Source of the DNA: Epichloe hybrida
Lineage: Eukaryota > Ascomycota > Sordariomycetes > Hypocreales > Clavicipitaceae
Direction: 5' to 3'
Length of the DNA stretch: 64,000 bases
Assembly (NCBI GenBank): GCA_019022495.1
Contig: JAFEKR010000022.1
Coordinates: 558,001 to 622,000, forward strand
Shown: in pieces, positions 56,011 through 64,000 of the stretch
Layout: every line of letters begins with the position of its first letter
Position numbering within the stretch: position 1 is the first letter of the stretch
Notes under the pieces: model-generated
The model's database searches: none
Told to the model about the DNA's origin: nothing
Seen by the model: the letters and a program-made list of their open reading frames with translations, nothing else
Made by a program: the position numbers and the translations under genes

Positions 56011-56161
56011 CTAGCTTCTTAAGAATTAATAGAGGTATAATAAGGGTAAAGTATAAGCTATTAAAGTGCTTATAGGAATTTTATTTATATATTACCTATT
56101 ATACACTATATTAATAAAGCTAAGGGGATTAATTAATATATATAAGAATAGTATTAATAAT
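56011..56161 (+). other. Unrecognised degraded sequence, segment 2
   Basis: This is the short piece of the same host sequence between the Gyp4 and Cop1-D insertions. It is bounded by their target duplications (aaggc on the left, attaa on the right). Nothing identifiable is in it. Confidence 0.6.
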
Positions 56162-56166
56162 ATTAA

Positions 56167-56423
56167 TGTTAATTCCTTCGGATCTTCATCGGTTCAATCG
56201 TGGCCAAAGACCGGACCAATTGTGGGTCCGGCGCGATGCACGCGATATGATTAGCTACATTAATTCACCACCCCCTCTTTTACCCTATATACGGATTTCG
56301 CCTACTTTTCTAGCATCTAGACTTTCCCTCTCTTCTCTCTCTTTCCTAGCTAGCTAACTAACTATTATTAACTTTAATTTATATAGGATTTATTACCTAC
56401 GCAGGACCTTAGTGTAACTAACA
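56167..56423 (+). repeat. Cop1-D 5' LTR (257 bp)
   Basis: Starts TGTTAATTCC and ends GTGTAACTAACA. The left half is well preserved, including a hairpin ccggacc-aattgtg-ggtccgg (56211-56231), while the right half is mutated. Confidence 0.95.
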
Positions 56424-58690
56424 CTAATTAGTGGTTAACTTTATAACCATAGATAAGCTAGGTATTACAAGAAGAGACATTTCTATAGACATTACTACTA
56501 CTACCTCTTGTTATGCCGTAATGGTTATTATGGTAGAGAGGCATAACTACATAAGTATGCTAAAGGAAGAGACTAGAATCCTAGTTATAGGCTTGTTAGG
56601 CTTCTAAGGAATTAATCTATTAACCCTTAGGCTTAGGGATATAACTTTATTATATCTATCTAGGATATTGTTATTAATTATTGATTTTATTATCTATTAT
56701 AAGAAAACCAACTAACTAACCGAATCTATTACCACAAGGCATTTATTTCAAACCTAATGTTAAATAACCTTAGCTAAGCTAGCTAACTCACCTATAAATT
56801 CCCTTTAACACATTACCTTATAATAGACCTTTAATCTCTCCTTACAAGCATCTACTACTTATTTTTTACCCCCTTTACTCTTAGTACTATTTGCCCTATG
56901 CTTATTAGTAAGAGAGAGAGATTACCTCCTTCCCTCCTTCTTATAAAAAATAGGAAGTAGTAATTCCTATTATTCCCTTATTACTTTTCCTATTATTTTC
57001 TAGTTACTTTTAGAACTTCTATTGCTTTCTTTATCTTTATTAATTTATTCTTATTACTACTTTTACTACTCCTACTGCTTTTTCTTCTATTTTTCCTGTT
57101 TTCATAATCTTCTAATTTTATTAGAGTAATAATGCTCCTAAAATACAAAAGAAGAACCTTATAATAGTAATAGGTAAATATAGAAGCTTAATTAGTAGTA
57201 AAAACAATAAATTAGTAATATTCCTTTTATAGTTAAAGATAGCAAAGGAATCTAGATATTCTATAAGAGTAAAGGCTACTAGTAATAGCAAGGCTCTAAC
57301 TATTACCCCTAAAAGACCCTAAGAGCATAAGTTACCCTTATGCCTTTAATAGCTTACTTATAACTTCTCTAGTAATTAGAAAGAATTTATTAAGCTAGAT
57401 ATAGAGACTACTACGTAGCTTAAGCTTAATAACTAAATTATAAGATTTATTAACCTTAGTAAGCATTAAGGTTAGAGAGATAATAACCTATAGGAATTAT
57501 TCTAAGAAGACTTTAAAGGCTAGTCTAAAGATACCTTTAAAAGGGTATCTAAGGATATTATTAGAGAATTACGTAATTCTTTATAAGATTACGGCGTCCT
57601 TATTAGGCAAGGCCTAGGATATTTAATCCTAGCATTGCTTAAGGAAGTTCTTTATTAAACCTTAATGCCTCTTTAGTTACAGGAAAGATTATAAGAAAGA
57701 CTATAATCTTCTAAACCCCTAGAACCTTAATATTAATAGCCCTAATAACCTACCCTAGAAATTAACCTTCCCTAAACCTAGAGATTACCTAAACCCTTAT
57801 AAGAACCCCTATAATAATCCCTATTATATTAATAGCTCTATCCGGATAATTATTATTAAGAATAACTAGTAGACTATTATTTATAATAAATTATGCCTTT
57901 ATAGTAATTCCCCTCTAAAGATTAGATTATAAAGAAGATCTTAGAGCTTATAAAGATATATAAGGATAGCGACTACTATAGTGGAAAGCTATATAACTTC
58001 TTAACGCTAAAGATCACGCTCTTTAAAAATAAGTGTAATAGAATTAACCTTTCTTAAACGTATTATTAGAAGGCTTTCCCTATTATGTTAATAGGTAATA
58101 CTAAGTAATACTACCTTAATTACCTCTTTAGGAATAACTATTCCTATAAAGAGATAATTACTTATATTTATTAGCACTTTAAGATAGAAAGTAACTAGTA
58201 ATTCTATTACTATAAGTAGAGTAGTATAATACTAAAGAGTATAATTAAGAAGAACCCTAATAAAAGCAAGCTTAAGTGCCTTAAGATTATGTTATTAACC
58301 CTTAAGAAAATCTATAGAGGCCTAGACCTTGCTAAGATAGTAAATACTAAACTCTATAAGTAAGCCTTAAACGCTATAGCTAGTGTGCCTAAATATTAGA
58401 TAGTGGAATATATATACTTTATAGGCTTTAAAAGTCTTACTAGAGACCTTCATAAGGTAATTACTATTACGGAATTAAATAAGAAGTCCTCCTAATACCT
58501 TTAGTACTAATAAGGAGACTCTCTAGAGGCTATATTTACTAATTATTAGTACGGATAATAATCCCGTGGTAGAGGAAGCTATTACAGGTAAAGCCCTAGG
58601 CTAAGCACTAAGCACTACTTTATATGTAGTAAGAGCGGTTACTAGTTCTCTAATTACTTTACTAAAGAATATTAAAAGGAGAAAGACTAC
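56424..58690 (+). pseudogene. Cop1-D leader and gag remnant
   Basis: The leader has the family's pyrimidine-rich stretch near 56870-57110. Gag ends in the zinc knuckle region at about 58616-58660, where tactttatatgtagtaag gives YFICSK, the first Cys changed to Tyr and Gly to Ser. It is degraded throughout. A small rearrangement relative to copy A lies near 56790-56860. Confidence 0.72.
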
Positions 58691-61600
58691 TAGTAGGCTA
58701 GTAAAATATATTATACACCCCCTTTAGAGAAGAGATTCTAGGTATTCCTTACCTCCTATAAAGGGTAGAATAATAATAAGCCTAATAAAGGCTTAGGTAA
58801 GAATTAGGAAGTATATCTTATGGCTTATACGGAAGCTAAAGATAATAATAATAATGTTAAGGAGCTACTATTAATAGCATATCTAAGCATTATATAATTC
58901 TTCTATTTAGGACTATAGGCTAATTATAACGCCGCTAATATTAATGTCCTAGTGACCTTATATAATTAAGCTTTTTAACACACATTCCTTAAATAAAAGC
59001 TTTACAAGCCACAAGAGTATAATAAAGGCTTAATTTATTACGTCTCTAAAGAACGCTATTCTAAAGAGGTCTTTAGAGAAATTATACCTAATACTAGCGC
59101 CGCAGGGAAATTAAGTGTAGGAGAGGCACAAGTAAAGGCTCTATTAAGATTAATGCCTTTATTAAAAGTGATCCCTTGCGAACCCTAAATTATTATATTT
59201 AGCGCCGAATTAGTAGTTATAAAAGGAACCCTTTATATGCCTATAAAGCTTAGAGAGCTTGAATTTTACGTTCTTAACACAGCTACCCTGTTTCTCTTCT
59301 TAATTACTAATATAGATAAGATATAAGTTAAGATTAATAACCTTGCTAATATGCTTATCTAAGGTAATAAAACTATACCTATTGTGTGATAATAGGGACA
59401 CCCTTAGTGGTTACTAGAAGTAAAAGAGATAGTTGCCTTTTACCTTTTAGAAGGAGATATCCGTTAATTACATTGTTAACTTAGTTACCCTTTTATTTAA
59501 TGGCTTGTAAAGATCCTTTACTAAGCTAGTTATAAAGTTAAACGCTAGGTAATTAAGAAATTAACTAAAGTCTGCTACTATTACTAGATGTATAGAAAGG
59601 CCCCTAGTTAATTCAAGTTTATAATTAAAGATAACTATAAATTTAACTATAAGATTATTGTTAATATCATGTAAATTAATAGCTAACTAGTACTTCATAT
59701 TATTAATTTAGTAATATTGTTCTAGGTAGCCTAATTCCTTAATCTAAGGAAGCAAAAGGCTTAAGATATCTAGGACGCTATCCGCGAATGTTAGATTAAC
59801 ACTTACCTTAGATCTCTAGAATAGATTATATATAACGCTAGTAATAACTTCGCTTCCGCAAAGTTTAAGCACTATGCCTGACTAATATTAATTAAGACTA
59901 ATAAGATGCTAATTAAAGCCTATAATAGTATTAGAAAAGTTAAGAGATATTATAGACCTCTACGCTAAGCTTATGACATTATTATAGACTTAATTAGGAC
60001 AGAACTTATACTAGAGTAATGCCTTTAAATAGCTATTAAAGTAATTAATAACTCTATAGGCCTAAATAGTATTATCCTAACCCTACTAGTCTTTAGAGGT
60101 TACTTATAAATAATAGATAAGTTACTACTAAGTATCTTTATTATTTAATATACTAAAGTAATTTATAAAGCTACTAATAAAGTTTACTACTATCTAGCTT
60201 TATAGCAGGTTTATAATACCCTTAAAGCCTAGAATAGCCTTAATATAGCGCTTATATATTAGCTACCCCTATAGGCTAATATACACATATAAAGAGAGAA
60301 GGGTAGCTAGCATAGCCCTTATAAGTTACTTATTACTAATAGAGAGACCTATACTATTAATATACCCTATAGCCTAGTAAAGTTTTGCTTTATAGTAGTA
60401 AAGCCCTATTATAAAAACCTATATACTATAGAGGGGCTAGAGTAGTAAGAGATAAAGCCTTATAATTTACTAGAGTAATAGCTAAGTAATATAGAGAAAG
60501 AAGAAGCTATATAACTAATTACTACTAATAAAAGAGATTCTCTAATAGAAAATAGTAAAGAGCTATAGATACTAGCTAAGAGAAAGTAAGGGAGACTAAG
60601 AAAGGCCCTTATAGTGTAATTTATAAGTATAGGAGAGTCTAATAAAGAGGCTTATAAAGCCTAAAAGGCCCTAAGAGAAAGCTATTAACTTAAAGACTTA
60701 TTACTACGCCCTAAAGGAATAAAAGTAAGGAAAAGAAGACCTTATAGCCCTAAGAAGGATATTAGTCTAGTTTAGCTTTATATACTTATAAATAAAGACT
60801 AAGAGAAAGCCTTTATTTAAGAGGTTATAACTAGAGGGATACTAAGCATAGCATTCCTTATAGCAAAGGAAGAGGCTAATTAGAACCTTACCCTTTAGCT
60901 TTACTAAGAAGGAAGGATTATAACCCTAGGAAAACCCTTTAAGTAGTCTGATTAAGCTAAGATTAACGCTTTATAAGCTTGTAATATGTTTAAATTCATT
61001 AAGTTTAACCTAGCGAAGCACAGAGGTTATAGAATCTTTAATTCTTATATAGTTAGAGAGATTAAAGGCAAAGGAACAGACTTACCGTACAAGAAATCTT
61101 ATCTTATTATACAAGGCTATAATAATAAAGGAAAGGAATTCATCCTAACGCAATCGCTAACGATATAACATGCGAGCTAATAACTAATTGTAGCTATTGC
61201 TTCGTTATTAAGAAGAAGAGGCATTTACCTTTAGATTCGCGATATTACGTAAGCTTACACTTAATCGCACATAATGCTAACAAGGCTAATTATTATAAGG
61301 ATCCTAAAGCAGATTATATACCTCTTCCTAGAAGGGACTATAATTAAATTAATTAAACCTCTTTATAGGATTACAGAGGCTAGAACCTACTAGTAAGTAA
61401 CGTACTTCTATTACCATAGGGATAACCTTAATATAATAACCTTAACTTACAATCCCTGCTTATTAATTATAGCCCTAAATAATAAGAATCTCTTTAGCAT
61501 TATTAGAATATAAACTAATAATATATTAGGCCTAAGTAATAATAACTTCTTCTAAAAAGAAGAGAAAGAGCTTTAGAAGGCTAATTTTATAGCTAAAGAA

Positions 61601-62662
61601 AAGCAATAATTAACCGCTAAGAATCCCCTTATCTTTAATGGTTATATCTTAACCTAGAATACTAATAACTCGCTAATATTAACCTAAAAAAGCTAGAGTT
61701 AGAAGATTAAGGAAGTTAATTCTTAATCCCTAATAGTAAAGTAAGACTACATAGAATAATAAGCCTAAGGAAGCTATATTATAACTATATGTTAACTAGA
61801 AGCTTCCTATAACTTATTAATCATAGCTTAATACTAAGAACTCTTTACTAAAGATATTACATACCTTAATAAACGCCTTAAGTAGTAAATTAAGAATTAA
61901 TAACGCGGACTATAATATATTCCTTTAGTTCTTAAGGAGGCGAAGCTCTTTATATTTATAGATAAATTACTTACTAACAATAAGGATCTGAGCTTATAGA
62001 TTAGATACGTGATTGTGATTAGTAACGAGATAATGTAAGATAATAATATCTTTATTATAAAAGGTAATATTATTATATATAGCTTAATAAAGAGTAAGAG
62101 AGTTACTTATAGCGTGCTTGCCTCTAAGTTATATAGCATGGTTTAAGGCATAGACATTGCTTACGTGATTTCCATAACTCTATATTAGATTATGGATTAA
62201 TTAAAGATGCCTTGAATTCTTATAATTCTCTATACTAATTCTTTTTTATTATATAAATATCTTGTGAAGCTAAGAACTATAAAGGAGAAGAGACTAATAA
62301 TTAAAATTATAGCTCTTTATTAATTATATAAAAGGCATGAGATTTATAAAGTTAGGTGGATTAATAGCAATGATAATCCGGCGGATGTGATAATAAAAGC
62401 ATTGCTAAATTTATTACTTTTCTCTTTGATTAATTCGAATGAATTAATGATTTATATTAAAGGATAGGTAAAGAGACCTGTAATATTAGGAGACAGGAGC
62501 TTAGGTAAGGACTAATGGATTAATTTAATTAACCGATGCTATAATAACTAATTAAAGCAGCGGATTCCTATTAAGGGATTTACTAGTGTATACTTTCCTT
62601 TAATCTGATTTTTATTGCGTTTTTAAGCTCTTTAGCCACAAAGGAAAAAACGAGATTACTAG
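58691..62662 (+). pseudogene. Cop1-D pol remnant
   Basis: The integrase zinc domain has its His-rich part at about 59471-59490 and its Cys-rich part at 59572 (CYYY for the family's CHHC). The integrase catalytic Glu is changed to Lys at 59942-59944. The reverse transcriptase N-terminal part is open at 60986-61168 (..KHRGYRIFNSYIVREIKGKG..). The catalytic QTDD reads stop-Thr-Asn-Asn at 61511-61522, in the same frame. RNase H is about 61948-62330. A purine tract (aaggaaaaaacgaga) lies before the 3' LTR. Known copia enzymes would copy and integrate the element; every domain here carries RIP-type lesions. Confidence 0.88.
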
Positions 62663-62919
62663 TGTTAATTCCTTTAGATCTTCATTGGTTTAATTATGGC
62701 TAAAGACTAGACTAATTATGGGTCTAGCGCGATACATGCGATATGATTAGCTGTATTAATTCGCTACCCTCTCTTTTGCCTTACATACGGATTTCGCTTA
62801 CTTTTCTAGCATCTAGACTTTCCCTCTCTTCTCTCTCTTTCCTAGCTAGCTAACTAACTATTATTGACTTCAATTTATACGGGATTTATTACCTGCGCAG
62901 GACCTTGGTGCAACTAACA
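62663..62919 (+). repeat. Cop1-D 3' LTR (257 bp)
   Basis: Starts TGTTAATTCC, ends GTGCAACTAACA, then attaa. Confidence 0.95.
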
Positions 62920-62924
62920 ATTAA

Positions 62925-63430
62925 GGCTAGGGGACTAAACCTTACGAAGCTAAAAGAACTTAGTAATACCCTTACCTATGCCTTTAATAAAACTAAGAAT
63001 AAAGTCTTAATTTTTAAAGGATATTTTAGATCTTAAATACTTAAATAGAATAGTTAGGTAGCTAATAGTTACTTAGCTCTATAGGCTAATGTCTTTAGCA
63101 GCTACTAGTCTAAGGATTCTAACTACGCTAAAAGAATTGCTAGACTTATATATAATATTAGTAGAGGGCTTCCTCCCTTATAATATCTAGGGCGGATTAA
63201 GGCATTAAGATAGTTATAAAGTAATTTAGGGGATTTAGAGGAGGCACTAAGGTGTAATTATTTGTTTATAGAAGTTATAAGGGTTTATAAGGACTTAATT
63301 ATAGGGTTTTTAGGGGAGTGTAATAACTTAATAACCCTAGAGGGGATTAAGGTATTAATAAGAGCTCCTATTATAATTAAGGATTAAGGGATTAATTAAT
63401 TACTTAGAGGATAGTTGCTTTAGGAGATAA
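62925..63430 (+). other. Unrecognised degraded coding-like sequence, segment 3
   Basis: This continues the host sequence right of Cop1-D. A plus-strand frame gives ..ISRGLPPLQYLGRIKALRQL.. and then ..NLITLEGIKVLIRAPIIIKD.. near 63150-63390, with few TAA/TAG and no TGA, a somewhat more protein-like reading than segment 1. I recognise no family. Confidence 0.4.
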
Positions 63431-63660
63431 CTACCTTATTATTTTTTTTTTCTTTTTATCTTCCTTTCCTTTTTCTTTTTATATAGTTAGGGTAACTATC
63501 TTATGCTAGTAAATAAGTTAGAGGGAGGGAAGGTGTGAGGCACTAACCTACCCTCTAGCTTAAAAGCCACACAGAAAAAATTATTAGAAGGGCGTTGCCT
63601 TTTATTAAACTTAATCACCTAGCTATCATCAATCAAAAGTTTATTTCCATCAGATCCCGT
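63431..63660. other. Pyrimidine tract and transition out of the mutated zone
   Basis: A T/C-only run (about 63434-63479) is followed by sequence whose dinucleotide use is closer to normal, with CA and TG frequent. No gene or repeat boundary is visible. Confidence 0.5.
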
Positions 63661-63935
63661 CTTTTTAATCCCTCAAGATCAATTTAGCAAGATCAGTCTA
63701 GCGGGACTAGTCTACCCAGACTCCAGTGTTTCCCCTTAAGATTAGTCTCGCTATATTAGTCCAGCGAGATCAGTCTAGTGAGACTCTAGCAAGTGGTCGA
63801 GACTAGCATTTCCCTCGAGACCAGTTCAGCGAGATTAGTCTCGCTAGATCGGTCTGGGGACTCTAGTAAGATTTGCCTCGAGACTAGTTCAGCGAGACTA
63901 ATCTGGCGAGACTGATCTCGTTAAATTAATCTTAA
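63661..63935. repeat. Degenerate short repeats built on cgagac/gtctcg
   Basis: Motifs such as agtctagcg, cgagaccagttcagcg, gcgagattagtctcgc and cgagactagttcagcg recur at irregular intervals of about 20-30 bp in both orientations, forming small palindromes (for example 63828-63845). This is a minisatellite-like array, not RIP-mutated. The remaining bases to 64000 hold nothing I recognise. Confidence 0.7.
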
Positions 63936-64000
63936 AGTTATAGTATTGCTATAAAAGATACCAAAGTTCAAGCCTCGATGTCTTCCCTATGCTAGCAGCA

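Larger units (their letters stand above)
56167..62919 (+). mobile_element. Cop1 copia retrotransposon, copy D
   Basis: This is an uninterrupted plus-strand copy of 6753 bp with 257-bp LTRs (56167-56423 and 62663-62919) and the target duplication attaa at 56162-56166 and 62920-62924. It has the full copia order gag, protease, integrase, reverse transcriptase, RNase H. It keeps one short open RT stretch (60986-61168), but all domains carry nonsense codons. Confidence 0.96.

Noticed and set aside
56066..56357. Two overlapping plus-strand open frames at the left edge of Cop1-D
   Set aside because: Both run from host sequence or the LTR start through the LTR; they reflect the less mutated LTR, not a gene.

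Overview
The window looks like fungal DNA, most likely from a filamentous ascomycete (Pezizomycotina). It is a graveyard of nested LTR retrotransposons degraded by what looks like repeat-induced point mutation (RIP). The sequence is very rich in TpA and poor in CpA/TpG. Retroelement reading frames are recognisable but full of TAA/TAG where Gln or Trp codons would be. Catalytic Asp and Glu codons are changed to Asn and Lys by G-to-A, and paired LTRs differ almost only by transitions. I see no intact host gene, rRNA or ordinary tRNA gene.

Layout. I name the families here. Cop1 is a Ty1/copia family with 256-257 bp LTRs and four copies: a minus-strand copy cut by the left edge (1-3135), 25135-39358, 39800-46558 and 56167-62919. 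Cop2 is a second, less mutated copia element (27506-35128, 824 bp LTRs) nested inside a Cop1 copy. Gyp1 is a plus-strand Ty3/gypsy element lacking its 5' end. Its pieces are 3766-3963, 19587-25134, 39364-39799 and 46564-46605. Gyp2 (3964-19586), Gyp3 (7493-14718, a chromodomain element nested in Gyp2) and Gyp4 (49447-56005) are minus-strand Ty3/gypsy elements. Each complete copy is bounded by matching LTRs and a 5-bp target-site duplication read directly from the sequence: aatag, gccta, ttata, ctagt, taacc, aaggc and attaa.

Small elements carry little mutation. A 350-bp LTR miniature (TRIM-like, 16842-17191) has 81-bp LTRs, a half-initiator-tRNA primer site and perfect Pol III A- and B-box motifs. 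It sits in the Gyp2 reverse transcriptase region. A 409-bp hAT-like MITE (3156-3564) contains a long foldback. A 204-bp GC-rich insert with a 15-bp target duplication (16278-16481) also interrupts Gyp2. A roughly 517-bp unmutated LTR-like insert (about 32351-32867) breaks the Cop2 reverse transcriptase.

The order of events follows from the nesting: Gyp1, then Gyp2, Cop1-A and Cop1-C inside it; then Gyp3, the miniature and the 204-bp insert inside Gyp2; Cop2 inside Cop1-A; and the LTR-like insert inside Cop2. The right part (46606-49446, 56011-56161, 62925-63430) is one degraded, unrecognised sequence into which Gyp4 and Cop1-D inserted. The last 500 bases leave the mutated zone and hold short degenerate cgagac/gtctcg repeats. 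No gene here appears able to make a functional protein. The likely autonomous partner of the miniature element is a Cop2-like copia element, because both use the same primer-site type.
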